From NCBI RefSeq assembly GCF_003572205.1, contig NZ_QXNY01000006.1, positions 1 to 64,000 on the forward strand: a stretch of 64,000 nt of DNA, read 5' to 3'. The position numbers were made by a program, and so were the translations under genes. This DNA comes from Algihabitans albus. Lineage in GTDB: Bacteria; Pseudomonadota; Alphaproteobacteria; Kiloniellales; DSM-21159. Shown in pieces: positions 54,977 through 64,000 of the stretch. The stretch's first letter is position 1. Each line of letters starts with the position of its first letter. The notes under the pieces are model-generated. The model worked only from the letters and a program-made list of their open reading frames with translations, was not told where the DNA came from and made no database searches.

Positions 54977-55926
54977 AGTATCTCTTGGCACTGGTTTTGG
55001 CTCTGGGTCTCGCCGTCCCGGCGGCCGCTCAGGACCGGCCCCTGGCCATCGGGACTCTGCCGCAAGGTTCGCTCGGCTACGCGATCGCCGCCGGCGTCGC
55101 CCAGGTCGCCAGCGACAACAGCCAGGTGACCCTGCGCGCGGTCGGCCAGGGTGGGTCGTCCGTCTTCATTCCGGCCCTGAACCGGGGCGATATCGACTTC
55201 GCCACCTCAAACGCCTTCGAGGCGGTGTTCGCCACCCTCGGCAGCGGCAATTTCGACGGCCAGGCCAATCCGAACATTCGCGTCGCCGCGCTGCTTCAAC
55301 CCTTCGAGGTGGGCATCATGGTCGCTGCCGACAGCGACATCCGAAGCCTGGAGGATCTCAAGGGGCAAGCCTTCCCGGTCGGCTATGCGAGGCAGAGGCT
55401 GGTCGGGGTCATGCAGCAGGCCGTGTTCGATGCGGCCGGGATCGACGTGGGCGAACTCGACGGGGTGCCCGTGCCGAATTTCGTCGAAGGCGCGAAGCTG
55501 TTGGCGCAAGGCAGCGTCGCGGGGGTGATGCTGGCGCCGGGGTCGGGTGTGGTCCGTCAGACCAATGCGCAGCGCCCGGTGCGCTTCATCACGGTGATCG
55601 CCGATGATGCGGCGGCGGCGCGGGTGGCAGAGGCCTTGCCCGGCAGTTACGTGGGTCGGGTCGAACCGGTCGAGCGTCTGCCGGAAATCGCCGAGCCGGT
55701 GGACCTGATCGGTTATCAGTATGCCCTCCTGACCCACGCGGATGCCGACCCCGACACGGTCTATGCGGTCGTCAAGGCTCTGGCGGAAAACAAGGACGCT
55801 CTGATCGGAAGCCATGGATCGTTCCGCCGGTTCGATCCTGCGAAGATGGCCGTTCGGGTCGAGGGTTCGACTTTCCATCCCGGCGCGATTCGCTTCTATC
55901 GCGAGGCGGGGTTCTGGAGCGAGTGA
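54973..55926 (+). CDS. TAXI-family TRAP solute-binding protein
   Basis: A 317-residue periplasmic protein with signal peptide ending VPAAA|QDR. It belongs to the TAXI family: IGTLPQGSLGYAIAAGVAQVA and GGSSVFIPALNRGDIDFATSNAFEA are typical. TTG start overlapping the hydrolase stop (TTGA). It works with the fused permease that follows. Confidence 0.9.
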   Translation: MKYLLALVLALGLAVPAAAQDRPLAIGTLPQGSLGYAIAAGVAQVASDNSQVTLRAVGQGGSSVFIPALNRGDIDFATSNAFEAVFATLGSGNFDGQANPNIRVAALLQPFEVGIMVAADSDIRSLEDLKGQAFPVGYARQRLVGVMQQAVFDAAGIDVGELDGVPVPNFVEGAKLLAQGSVAGVMLAPGSGVVRQTNAQRPVRFITVIADDAAAARVAEALPGSYVGRVEPVERLPEIAEPVDLIGYQYALLTHADADPDTVYAVVKALAENKDALIGSHGSFRRFDPAKMAVRVEGSTFHPGAIRFYREAGFWSE

Positions 55927-57746
55927 GTCTCGACGGCGAGGGCCGGGTCGAGCGGGCGTCGGCGGTCGCGGCGGGAGCGCTCGCTCTGGCCCTGGTGGCC
56001 TTGGCCACGCTCTGGGCGGCAGGGGTGCCGCGGCTCTTGCGTCTGGCCGTCTATACCGAACAGTTTCTGGCGCTCGCGCTGGCTCTCGCGGTGGCCCATA
56101 GCTTCCTTGTCAAACGCAGGACCCGCTTGCCGGTCCGCCTGGCCCGAACGCTCGATGGTCTGCTGGCCGGTGTGTCCCTCTGCGGCGGGATCTGGCTGGC
56201 GCTGACCTATCCCGACCTGTCCTTGGCCGCGGCGATCGATCCGGCTTCGGCGCGCATCGTCGCCGTCGCGATCCTGGCGACGCTGCTTCTGGCCCTGGTA
56301 CGGGTGGCGGGCTGGCCGCTCACCGCGATCGTTCTGGGCTTCGGCGCCTATGGAATTTGGGGCGGTTACCTTCCCGGTCAGCTTCAGGCTCTTCCGGTTT
56401 CGCCGGATCGGCTGGCCGCCCAGCTTGCTCTCGATACGGGCGGCGTTCTCGGCACGCCGCTCGCCATTGCGGCGACCGTCGTCGTGGTTTTCGTCGCTTT
56501 CGGCCGCTTGCTGGACCATTTCGGCGGGGCCGCCTTCTTCACCGATCTGGCAACGGCCACGATGGGCGGCTTTCGCGGCGGTTCGGCCAAGATCGCCATC
56601 TTGGGCTCCTCGCTGTTCGGATCGATTTCGGGCAGCGCGGTATCGAACGTCGCCACCACCGGCGTCGTCACCATTCCGCTGATGCGCCGCGCGGGCTTTC
56701 CTCGGGAGGCGGCCGGCGGGATCGAAGCCGTCGCCTCCACCGGCGGACAGCTGACCCCGCCGGTGATGGGCGCGGCCGCCTTCCTGATGGCGGAGTTTTT
56801 GGAGATTCCCTACGCCGATGTGGTGGTGGCGGCCTTGATGCCGGCGCTGCTCTATTACACCGCCATCTTCATGCAGGCCGACCTGACGGCGGCTCGCGAC
56901 GGCATCGTCGGCGTCAGCCCGGAGGAGCGGCCTCGCATCGCTTCGACGCTGAAGGCGGGCTGGCTGTTCCTGCTGCCCTTCGCGGCGCTGATTTGGGCAC
57001 TCTTCGCAGGGAACTACCAGCCGGCGACGGCGGGGCTGATCGCGACGCTGGCGCTGTTTCTGGTCGCGCCCCTGATGCCGAAAGCGCGCGCGCTGCTACC
57101 GCCGCGCCGCCTCCTCGCCGCGCTCGTCCAAGGCGGCGCCAGTCTGTCGGGGATCCTGGTGATCACCGGCGCGGCCGGTATCGTCATCGGAGTCTTGAAC
57201 GAAACCGGCCTGAGCTTCGGCTTGACGGCCTATCTCGTCGGTTTCGCGCGAGAGGATGTGGTCTTGCTGCTGGTCTTGGCCGCCCTGGTTTCGATCGTGC
57301 TCGGCATGGGGATGCCGACCGTCGCGGTCTACGTGCTGCTGGCCGCGCTGGTTGCGCCGGCCCTGATCCGCCTGGGAATCCATCCGACCGCGGCGCACAT
57401 GTTCGTCCTCTATTTCGGCATGATGAGCATGATCACGCCGCCCGTCGCGATCGCCGCCTTCGCCGCCGCCAGTCTCAGCGGTGGGGGGCCGATGCGCACG
57501 GCCCTGGCCGCCATGAAGTTCGGCTGGCCGGCCTTCGTGCTGCCTTTCGCCTTCGCCCTGAATCCAGCCTTGATCCTGAACGGAAGCTGGCAGGCTGTCG
57601 CGCTCTCTCTGTCGCTCGCTGTCTTCGGAATTCTGGCCGTCACCCTGGCGCTGGTCGGCCACTTCCGCGGGGCCTTGCCGCTTGCCCTGCGGGCCGCGAT
57701 CTTCGTTCTGGGCGCCGCTGCGCTGCTCTGGCCGCTGTTTGCCTGA
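55923..57746 (+). CDS. Fused DctQ-DctM TRAP permease (TAXI system)
   Basis: A 607-residue membrane protein with about sixteen or more helices. The N-terminal four-helix part stands for DctQ and the rest for DctM, with GSAVSNVATTGVVTIPLMRRAGF, ASTGGQLTPPVMGAAAFLMAEF and GMGMPTVAVYVLLA. This fused form is standard for TAXI systems. GTG start overlaps the receptor gene. It is convergent with the response regulator at 57814. Confidence 0.93.
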   Translation: MSLDGEGRVERASAVAAGALALALVALATLWAAGVPRLLRLAVYTEQFLALALALAVAHSFLVKRRTRLPVRLARTLDGLLAGVSLCGGIWLALTYPDLSLAAAIDPASARIVAVAILATLLLALVRVAGWPLTAIVLGFGAYGIWGGYLPGQLQALPVSPDRLAAQLALDTGGVLGTPLAIAATVVVVFVAFGRLLDHFGGAAFFTDLATATMGGFRGGSAKIAILGSSLFGSISGSAVSNVATTGVVTIPLMRRAGFPREAAGGIEAVASTGGQLTPPVMGAAAFLMAEFLEIPYADVVVAALMPALLYYTAIFMQADLTAARDGIVGVSPEERPRIASTLKAGWLFLLPFAALIWALFAGNYQPATAGLIATLALFLVAPLMPKARALLPPRRLLAALVQGGASLSGILVITGAAGIVIGVLNETGLSFGLTAYLVGFAREDVVLLLVLAALVSIVLGMGMPTVAVYVLLAALVAPALIRLGIHPTAAHMFVLYFGMMSMITPPVAIAAFAAASLSGGGPMRTALAAMKFGWPAFVLPFAFALNPALILNGSWQAVALSLSLAVFGILAVTLALVGHFRGALPLALRAAIFVLGAAALLWPLFA

Positions 57747-57813
57747 CGTCCTTTAGCCACCCGGACCGCGCGTGACGGAGGCTGTCTCGGAGACCCGGCT
57801 CATCGCCGCCGCG

Positions 57814-58443
57814 TCAGCAGTCGAAGTACTCGATGGCCTTCACGACGAGATCCGGCATGTTCGTCGCATTGAGCTTGCCGCGCAGCGTGTAGCAGGTGTT
57901 CGTGACCGTCTTGTAGCTGATGCAGACCTCCTCCGCGATTTCGTTATAGGATTTCCCCTCGGCGACAAACCCCAGGATCTCGAGTTCGCGCGGCGTCAGA
58001 GCGGAGCCGTTGCCGTTTCCGCCCGGTCGGTTGAGCAGCGCGATCTTGGTTGCGATATCGGCCGATACGTAGCACTCGCCCTGACTCAAGGACCGGAAGG
58101 CGAGGTCGATTTCCTCGGGCGGCGCGTCCTTGTTTACGAAGCCGTTCGAGCCCGCTTCGAGCGCCCGGCGGGCGATAATGGCGCTGCGGTGCATCGAAAA
58201 CACGAGCACCGGAATTTCCGGATCGTGCCGGCGCAGCCGCCGGATGAGCTTGACGCCCGCGAACTTGTTGAACCCGAAGGAGAGGTCGACGATGAGAAGG
58301 TCGGGCCTTTCCTCGCGATAGGCACGCAGGCCCATCAGTGGAGAGTGTGCGGCGAAGACCTCGCATGCACCGGCGGCACGGACGATGCGTCCCCATCCCT
58401 CGGCCACGACAGGGTGATCATCGACGATTAAGACCCTCGGCAT
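57814..58443 (-). CDS. NarL/LuxR-type response regulator beside the mxa operon
   Basis: A 209-residue response regulator. The receiver has an acidic pair D8-D9, phospho-acceptor D53 (LLIVDLSFG) and a conserved Lys in FVNKDA. The C-terminal GerE helix-turn-helix reads LTPRELEILGFVAEGKSYNEIAEEVCISYKTV. ATG 58443 has GGAGG upstream; it overlaps the kinase gene end by 16 bases. Such a pair next to methanol dehydrogenase genes matches MoxX/MxaX-type regulators of methanol oxidation. Confidence 0.88.
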   Translation of the reverse strand: MPRVLIVDDHPVVAEGWGRIVRAAGACEVFAAHSPLMGLRAYREERPDLLIVDLSFGFNKFAGVKLIRRLRRHDPEIPVLVFSMHRSAIIARRALEAGSNGFVNKDAPPEEIDLAFRSLSQGECYVSADIATKIALLNRPGGNGNGSALTPRELEILGFVAEGKSYNEIAEEVCISYKTVTNTCYTLRGKLNATNMPDLVVKAIEYFDC

Positions 58444-59933
58444 TCTTGTCCTCCCAGGGACCGGCATGGGATCCAGATCTCGGTGACGACGCCTTCTTGC
58501 ATCCGGACCGGGCGTTTGTAGGTACCGCCGAGCGCCTTGGTCCGGTCGGTGATGCCGATCTGACCGTAGCTCGGTGAGACGTCTGGATAGTGCGGGCCCG
58601 ACCCGTTGTCGGTCACGGTCACGGTCAGGCCCGATGGCGTATCCAGTGGCGTGCCCGGCGGCATATCTGCGGGCGACCAGATCATATCGATCGCGATCCG
58701 GTTTGCCGCGCCGTGCTTGATCGCGTTCAGAACGCTCTCCTGCGCGAACCGGTAGATCGAGAGATCGACAAGCTCGTCGAAACTGTCGGGGCAGCCCTCG
58801 CTGACCGTGAGCGAGACGCGTGCGGCCGGAGCGATGTCGAGGAAGTTTACCGCGAGGTCCGCGAGCGCGTCGGCAAGCGTCATGTCGTTCGTGAGCATCG
58901 GGCGAAGATCGGACATCACCGCGCGACTCTGGTGCTGTAGCGAGGTGGCGTGGCGGGCCAGCGCCGACAGCGCCGCCTCCAGATTTTGCTTCGGCGTCAC
59001 CGCATTCGGTAACAGCGCTGCAAGGTTTCGGGCCTCGTGCAGGGCAGCGTTGAGGGCGAAGAAGCAGGGGCCCATACCGTCATGCAGATCGCTCGCCACC
59101 CGGCGACGCTCGCTCTCGCTCAGGGTGACGAGGCGGCCGAGCAGGTGCCGGTTCTCCGCTCGCTCGGCGCCGAGGTGGGCGGCGAGGTCGTTGATCCCGC
59201 TGGCGAGGGCGGCGAATTCCGGCAACTCCTGGGACGGGACGCGCGCACTGAGATCGCCTCGGCGAATAGCCTTCAAGGCTTCGGTGCAGGCCCCGATACG
59301 GCGCAGGATGCCGAAGACCAGCAGGAGGGATATCGTAAGCGAAATCGCGCCGGCCGCGAGGATGGCCGGCAGGATGATGCGGAAATCGACCCAGACTTCG
59401 GCGATCTCGTCCCTGGCATCACTGGTCAAGCGGATCGCACCGAGGCGGATCGCATCGGGAGTGGCCGCATCCTTGACCACCGGGAAGTCGACCGAAAACC
59501 TGTCGGCCTCGATCAGTCCGACAAACCAATCGGGCGCCTCCGGCGCGTCAGTCCGGTCCGGCTCCGACTGCGATGGCGGGTCGGCGCGTTCGCTGCCGGG
59601 GTACAGCAGCAGCATGGCGGCGACATGATTGACCCGGTCGACCTCGCCGGCGAGTTTCGACGCTTCGCCCATCGGATCGTTGGCGCTCGAGAGCAACTCC
59701 ATGCGGGCGCCGACATAGGTCTGCGCGAGGCGAAAGGCGCCGGTTATCTCCTTGTTGGTTGCGATGCGTGCGTTCAGAACCAGGATGGAGGAAACGACGA
59801 TGCAAAGCAGAAGGCTGACCCCGGCGACAAGGACTATGGCCAAAGCCCGGAGAGAGATGTGACGCTGCCGATCGCCGGCAGCCGCGCCTCTTGTCGCCGG
59901 CAGATGTGTCAGCGGCAAGCCCTGGTCCGTCAT
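58428..59933 (-). CDS. HisKA_3-type membrane sensor histidine kinase (MoxY/MxaY-like)
   Basis: A 501-residue sensor kinase with two membrane helices (about 28-52 and 188-210) around a periplasmic domain. A HAMP-like stretch follows. The phospho-acceptor motif is ERRRVASDLHDGMGPCFFALN, the HisKA_3 pattern of NarX-type kinases. A HATPase domain follows with FAQESVLNAIKHG and TVTDNGSG. It partners the overlapping response regulator and is divergent from mxaF, in agreement with the moxYX arrangement of Paracoccus. The signal may be a C1 compound, not proven. Confidence 0.88.
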   Translation of the reverse strand: MTDQGLPLTHLPATRGAAAGDRQRHISLRALAIVLVAGVSLLLCIVVSSILVLNARIATNKEITGAFRLAQTYVGARMELLSSANDPMGEASKLAGEVDRVNHVAAMLLLYPGSERADPPSQSEPDRTDAPEAPDWFVGLIEADRFSVDFPVVKDAATPDAIRLGAIRLTSDARDEIAEVWVDFRIILPAILAAGAISLTISLLLVFGILRRIGACTEALKAIRRGDLSARVPSQELPEFAALASGINDLAAHLGAERAENRHLLGRLVTLSESERRRVASDLHDGMGPCFFALNAALHEARNLAALLPNAVTPKQNLEAALSALARHATSLQHQSRAVMSDLRPMLTNDMTLADALADLAVNFLDIAPAARVSLTVSEGCPDSFDELVDLSIYRFAQESVLNAIKHGAANRIAIDMIWSPADMPPGTPLDTPSGLTVTVTDNGSGPHYPDVSPSYGQIGITDRTKALGGTYKRPVRMQEGVVTEIWIPCRSLGGQECRGS

Positions 59934-60705
59934 GACCGGTACCCTGAGGCCGAGATTCTGGGACTCGTGGCACCGACGCCGAGGTTCTCTTGGCCCCGAT
60001 CTACGTCATTCAGGCGCGCGTGACCGGCGCGCGCACGCCTGAGACCTGCGGAGCCTGTCGGAGGTATGCCGGAGAAGCTGTGTTTGGAAAGTCCTCGGCC
60101 TACCGTCTGCCGGCAGGCCGCAGCTTGCTCGCGCACCGGAGCGCAAGGATGAGTCGGTCGACATCCTGGCCGTGAGATGCGCAGCCGATAGCTCTTCTCC
60201 GCGGCAGCTGCTCTTGCCGAGGGGCTTGAGACTTCGGTACCGGTACAATCGTTCACGACCGTGCTGTCGTCGCACGCGGAGACGACAGAATCGACCGTGA
60301 TCTCAGCGACAACCGCTGACGGATCGCGTCGCATGACGTCTTCCCCCGAGCCACTTACCCGTTTTTTTTGGTTCGCCGGGCCTTTTGGGCTTAACTATCT
60401 TAAGTATAACACCAAATTTTCTACTCTGTCATTACGAGACCGCGTGACTTTTCGGAAATCCGGGCAGTTTTCTTCAGCGGACCGGGCAATTTTCCCCGCA
60501 TACATCGGGTCGACATCCCAAAGACAGCAGCCGGACAGGTGCGCTTAGATACCCGGACCGGCGCAACGCGTGAATGGCCTTTCGGGCGCCGGCAACAGGC
60601 TCCGGCCCGACAGCGGGGGGAGCGTTCGCGGGTTGGCTCCAAACCGACCCGGCGCCCTCCTGGTGGTGAGAAGTCGGCAGTCATAGGCGATAGGGAACGA
60701 CGCCC
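59934..60705. promoter_or_regulatory. 772-bp divergent region between sensor kinase and mxaF
   Basis: This non-coding stretch holds the control of mxaF and of the kinase operon. GC content falls sharply around 60360-60430. There I see a T8 run (60362-60369), the palindrome CTTAACTATCTTAAG (60390-60404) and TATAAC just after it. A small palindrome TCAGCG-N5-CGCTGA lies at 60303-60319. Short open frames inside lack family signatures and are probably not genes. Confidence 0.6.
60390..60404. promoter_or_regulatory. Palindrome in mxaF upstream region
   Basis: CTTAA-CTATC-TTAAG has perfect 5-bp arms with a 5-bp spacer in the AT-rich part of the mxaF upstream region, about 300 bp before the start codon. 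It is a candidate binding site for the LuxR-type response regulator encoded divergently, or part of the mxa promoter. Confidence 0.4.
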
Positions 60706-62595
60706 ATGAGCATGAGAAAGACGTCACCGATGCCGGCACTCACGCTGGCTGCCTTCATTGCAGCGCCCGCACTGACCGCGAGTCCTGCCTTTGCCAACGA
60801 CGCGCTCGTCGAACTGGCGAAGGACCCAAGCAACTGGGTGATGACGGGCCGGGATTACAGCGCGAACAACTACTCCGAGATGGACCAGATCAATAGCGAG
60901 AACGTCACCGAGCTGCGCTCGGCCTGGTCGTTCTCCACCGGCGTTCTGCACGGGCACGAAGGCACGCCGCTGGTGATAGGCGACGTGATGTACGTTCACT
61001 CGCCCTTTCCGAACACGACTTTCGCGCTCGACCTGAACGAGCCGGGTAAAATCATCTGGCAAAACAAGCCGAAGCAGAACCCGACCGCACGTTCGGTCGC
61101 CTGCTGCGATGTGGTCAACCGCGGTCTCGCCTACTGGCCCGGCGACGACGAGGTCGAGCCGCTGATCTTCCGCACCCAGCTCGACGGCCACATCATGGCG
61201 ATGAGTGCCGAGACCGGCGAGACCCGGTGGGTGATGGAGAATTCCGACATCAAGGTCGGCTCGACGCTCACCATCGCGCCCTATGTGATCAAGGACAACG
61301 TGATCGTCGGTTCCTCGGGCGCCGAGCTCGGCGTGCGCGGCTACGTCACCGCCTACAACGTCAAGACCGGCGAGCAGGTGTGGCGCGCCTTCGCGACGGG
61401 CCCGGACGAGGACATGCGTCTCAGCGCCGACTTCAATGCGCCCAACCCGCACTACGGCCAATGGGGACTGGGCCTCGACACGTGGGAAGGCGACGCCTGG
61501 AAGATCGGTGGCGGCACCAACTGGGGCTGGTACGCCTACGACCCCGACGAGGACACCTTTTACTACGGTTCGGGGAACGCCGCGCCCTGGAACGAGACCA
61601 TGCGCCCTGGCGACAACAAGTGGACCAACTCGATCTGGGGGCGCGACCCGGACGACGGCATGGCGAGGTTCGCTTACCAGAAGACGCCTCACGACGAGTG
61701 GGATTATGCCGGGGTGAACGTGATGATGCTGTCCGAGCAGGAGGACAAGGACGGCAACATGCGCAAGCTGCTGACGCATCCCGATCGCAACGGGATCGTC
61801 TACACCCTCGACCGCACCACCGGGGACCTCGTGTCCGCCGACAAGGTGGACGACACGGTGAACTGGACCAAGACCGTGCAGCTCGACACCGGCCTGCCGG
61901 TGCGCGATCCCGAGTTCGGCACCCGCATGGACCACAAGTCGCGCGACATCTGCCCCTCGGCCATGGGCTATCACAACCAGGGCCATGACTCCTACGACCC
62001 GGAGCGCCAGCTCTTCTTCATGGGTCTGAACCATATCTGCATGGATTGGGAGCCCTTCATGCTGCCCTACCGTGCGGGTCAGTTCTTCGTCGGTGCCACG
62101 CTCTGGATGTATCCCGGGCCCAAGGGCGACCGGCAGAACGATCTCGGTCTCGGTCAGGTGAAGGCCTACGACGCCATCACCGGCGAGTTCAAATGGGAGG
62201 TGATGGAGCGCTTCGCGGTCTGGGGCGGCACCATGGCGACCGCCGGCGGGCTGACCTTCTACGGCACGCTCGACGGCTTCATCAAGGCGCGCGACAGCGA
62301 CACGGGCGATCTGCTCTGGAAGTATCGCCTGCCCTCGGGGGCCATCGGTCACCCGATGACCTACGAGCACGACGGCACGCAGTACATCGCCATCTACTAT
62401 GGCGTGGGCGGTTGGCCGGGCGTCGGTCTGGTCTTCGATCTCCAGGATCCGACGGCGGGACTTGGGTCGGTCGGTGCCTTCAAGCGGCTGCAGGAGTACA
62501 CCCAGATGGGTGGCGGTATCATGGTCTTCTCGCTCGACGGACGGAGCCCCTACTCCGATCCCAACGTTGGAGAGTACCAGCCGAACGAAGGGTAA
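60706..62595 (+). CDS. mxaF: Calcium-type PQQ methanol dehydrogenase large subunit
   Basis: A 629-residue periplasmic quinoprotein with an eight-bladed propeller that oxidises methanol to formaldehyde and passes electrons to cytochrome cL. The signal peptide is residues 1-30 (...SPAFA|NDA). The vicinal disulfide C133-C134 (mature 103-104) and the catalytic D333 (mature 303) sit exactly where they do in Methylobacterium MxaF. The residue two after the catalytic Asp is alanine (D333-Y-A335). The lanthanide XoxF enzymes have Asp there, so this is the Ca-dependent MxaF type. Long runs such as the [12 protein letters not shown] segment are MxaF-like. Confidence 0.97.
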   Translation: MSMRKTSPMPALTLAAFIAAPALTASPAFANDALVELAKDPSNWVMTGRDYSANNYSEMDQINSENVTELRSAWSFSTGVLHGHEGTPLVIGDVMYVHSPFPNTTFALDLNEPGKIIWQNKPKQNPTARSVACCDVVNRGLAYWPGDDEVEPLIFRTQLDGHIMAMSAETGETRWVMENSDIKVGSTLTIAPYVIKDNVIVGSSGAELGVRGYVTAYNVKTGEQVWRAFATGPDEDMRLSADFNAPNPHYGQWGLGLDTWEGDAWKIGGGTNWGWYAYDPDEDTFYYGSGNAAPWNETMRPGDNKWTNSIWGRDPDDGMARFAYQKTPHDEWDYAGVNVMMLSEQEDKDGNMRKLLTHPDRNGIVYTLDRTTGDLVSADKVDDTVNWTKTVQLDTGLPVRDPEFGTRMDHKSRDICPSAMGYHNQGHDSYDPERQLFFMGLNHICMDWEPFMLPYRAGQFFVGATLWMYPGPKGDRQNDLGLGQVKAYDAITGEFKWEVMERFAVWGGTMATAGGLTFYGTLDGFIKARDSDTGDLLWKYRLPSGAIGHPMTYEHDGTQYIAIYYGVGGWPGVGLVFDLQDPTAGLGSVGAFKRLQEYTQMGGGIMVFSLDGRSPYSDPNVGEYQPNEG

Positions 62596-62676
62596 GTGCC
62601 CCTTCCCCGGTCCGCCGGTTCCGTCGCGTCGCGGCGCGACGGAACCGCTCCTCCCAGCAGCGAGAGACATGATGCC

Positions 62677-63561
62677 ATGGGTATTTCCAAGGTTATGAGG
62701 CGCGCGGGACTGGCCGCCGCGGCGCTTGTTGCCGCAGCTTCCGCGACGGCAGCCGGCACGACGCTCGAAGCGGCAGCCGATCCGGCGACGGATATGGAGG
62801 CTGAAGGCTCCCTGCGGGTCTGTTCGTCGACGCAGGACGCTCCTTTTTCGGATGCCGACGCGACGGGGTTCGAGAACCGCATCGCCGGCATCGTCGCGGA
62901 AGCGATGGGGCGCGAGCTCGAGCACGTCTGGATCGACAAGGCGGCGATCTATCTCGTGCGCGACGGTATCGATGACGGCAAATGCGACGTCGTGATGGGC
63001 GTGGATCAGAACGATCCCAGGCTGCTGACTTCGATCCCCTATTACCGTACGTCCTACGTCTTCGTCAGCCGCGAGGATCGCGGGTTCGACGGCGAGAAGT
63101 GGCAGGACGCCGATACCGCCGGTATCGAACGCTTCAGCTATCGGTTTCACTCACCGGCGGAAACGATCCTGAAGTACTCCGGAAAGTACGAGAACAATCT
63201 CGCCTACAGCCGCTCGTTGATCAACTTCAAGTCCCGGCGGAACCAATACATCAACGTGCCGGCCGAACGGGTCGTCGCCGAAGTGGTCGACGGCCATGCC
63301 GACGTGGCCATCGCCTTTGCCTCCGCCGTCGCCCGCTATGTGACGAAGGCCTCCACGCCACTGCGGATGCAGATAATCACAAACGACATCGAACGCCTCG
63401 ACGGCAAGATCATTCCCCTGACCTATGCCCAGTCGATCGGCGTGGCGAAGCGGGTGCCGGACCTCGTCGAGGAGATCAACGCGGCTCTTCAAGAGAGCGC
63501 TGCGGAGATCCGCGCCGTCTTGGAAGAAGAAGGCGTTCCCCTTCTGCCACTGGAGAGTTGA
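62677..63561 (+). CDS. mxaJ: Methanol oxidation periplasmic binding-type protein MxaJ
   Basis: A 294-residue periplasmic protein of the solute-binding fold, with a signal peptide (residues 1-28). It has [34 protein letters not shown] and [30 protein letters not shown], the MxaJ pattern. It helps methanol dehydrogenase assembly or activation. ATG 62677 fits the signal peptide. An upstream in-frame start at 62596 is rejected. Order F-J-G is standard for mxa operons. Confidence 0.93.
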   Translation: MGISKVMRRAGLAAAALVAAASATAAGTTLEAAADPATDMEAEGSLRVCSSTQDAPFSDADATGFENRIAGIVAEAMGRELEHVWIDKAAIYLVRDGIDDGKCDVVMGVDQNDPRLLTSIPYYRTSYVFVSREDRGFDGEKWQDADTAGIERFSYRFHSPAETILKYSGKYENNLAYSRSLINFKSRRNQYINVPAERVVAEVVDGHADVAIAFASAVARYVTKASTPLRMQIITNDIERLDGKIIPLTYAQSIGVAKRVPDLVEEINAALQESAAEIRAVLEEEGVPLLPLES

Positions 63562-63562
63562 T

Positions 63563-64000
63563 GTGCGTGGAGTTCCATTGAGAGCCACTTCGACGAGCGG
63601 ATCCGTCCGCGTCGCCCGTTACGCCGGCGTCCTTGCGCTGGTGACCCTTGCCTGTGCCGGCGCTGCCATAGCGTCGCCTCAGTTCTTCCATGTGACCGAA
63701 GGCTACCCGCTGGACCTCTCCTACGCGATGGAGGAGGGCCAGGATACAGAGGCGGTGCAGACCTTCTTGGCCATCGGACAGAATATCTATAATGAGAACG
63801 AGCAGTTTCTCGGCTCGGCCGAGGAGGTTTTCGCCACCATGTGCTCCGCCTGCCACGGCCGCTACGCGGAGGGAAAGATCGGGCCGGGTCTCAATGACGA
63901 CTACTGGACCTATCCGCAGAACGAGGACGACGTCGGCCTCTTCTCGACGATCTACGGGGGCGCGCGCGGTCAGATGGGTCCGATGTGGGGTGCGCTCACG
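63563..64000 (+). CDS. mxaG: Cytochrome cL (MxaG), cut by window end
   Basis: The first 146 codons of the electron acceptor for methanol dehydrogenase, read directly from the sequence. A signal peptide precedes [10 protein letters not shown], and the haem site is C94-S-A-C97-H98, followed by [36 protein letters not shown], all typical of cytochrome cL. GTG 63563 with GGAGAG at 63552-63557 is preferred. TTG 63578 is an alternative. The 3' end and the expected mxaI lie beyond the window. Confidence 0.92.
   Translation, partial: MRGVPLRATSTSGSVRVARYAGVLALVTLACAGAAIASPQFFHVTEGYPLDLSYAMEEGQDTEAVQTFLAIGQNIYNENEQFLGSAEEVFATMCSACHGRYAEGKIGPGLNDDYWTYPQNEDDVGLFSTIYGGARGQMGPMWGALT

Noticed and set aside
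59990-60548. Short open frames in the mxaF upstream region as genes
   Set aside because: No ribosome sites, no family signatures and composition like non-coding DNA.
60706-62595. XoxF (lanthanide) assignment of the methanol dehydrogenase
   Set aside because: The residue two after the catalytic Asp is Ala, not Asp, and the sequence follows MxaF throughout, so the calcium type is preferred.

Overview
The window is high-GC, densely coded DNA from an alphaproteobacterium. A Rhodospirillales/Kiloniellales-like marine or soil lineage is the best guess, inferred from the complete ccoNOQP-GHIS cluster with an FNR/FixK box, the abundance of TRAP transporters, a HAMP/MCP receptor and a methanol dehydrogenase operon. 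I see no rRNA, tRNA, CRISPR array, transposase or phage gene. Almost all coding sequences look intact. Only the first and last genes meet the window edges.

Layout. (1) 0-2 kb: a chemoreceptor, followed by a palindromic intergenic element. (2) 2.2-7.8 kb: a trehalose/disaccharide-phosphorylase block made of a HAD(beta-PGM-like)-trehalose-phosphatase fusion, a GH65 phosphorylase and an APH-P-loop kinase fusion. The first two genes together match the architecture of mycobacterial OtsB1, here split in two. (3) 7.9-17 kb: a DUF2189 membrane protein, then cbb3 oxidase ccoNOQP and its assembly genes ccoGHIS. The 50-residue ccoS is annotated from the raw sequence. (4) 17-19.8 kb: an HD phosphohydrolase, a RidA-like protein, and an HxlR regulator divergent from an alcohol dehydrogenase with an inverted-repeat operator between them. 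(5) 19.8-28 kb, mostly minus strand: BKACE - TRAP dctPQM - fused E1 dehydrogenase - RidA - HpcH aldolase, divergent from a PAS-LuxR regulator with an apparently leaderless promoter. (6) 28-58 kb: a large catabolic island with four further TRAP systems, an FMN hydroxyacid dehydrogenase, an opine-dehydrogenase-like protein, a two-component Rieske dioxygenase with its reductase, an acyl-CoA ligase, a thiolase-like protein lacking the catalytic Cys and His, a DUF35-SDR fusion, an isatin-hydrolase-like cyclase, an SDR, a MarR regulator, an indolepyruvate-oxidoreductase-type IorAB pair and an arylformamidase-like hydrolase. (7) 57.8-64 kb: a LuxR-type two-component pair and the divergent Ca-type methanol dehydrogenase operon mxaFJG, cut by the window end.

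The most interesting reading concerns region 6. Five copies of an ATGCA-N2-TGCAT-like operator sit in or beside the promoters of the hydroxyacid dehydrogenase, TRAP, opine-dehydrogenase, Rieske and IorAB units. This suggests one regulon, probably under the MarR protein at 49.5 kb. The enzymes fit, step by step, a CoA-dependent aerobic breakdown of an indoleacetate-type acid: Rieske oxidation to a dioxindole-acetate; CoA ligation; retro-aldol cleavage by a Cys-less thiolase/DUF35 pair to isatin plus acetyl-CoA; isatin hydrolysis; oxidative decarboxylation of isatinate by IorAB. This pathway is inference. The genes, motifs and operator repeats are seen directly.
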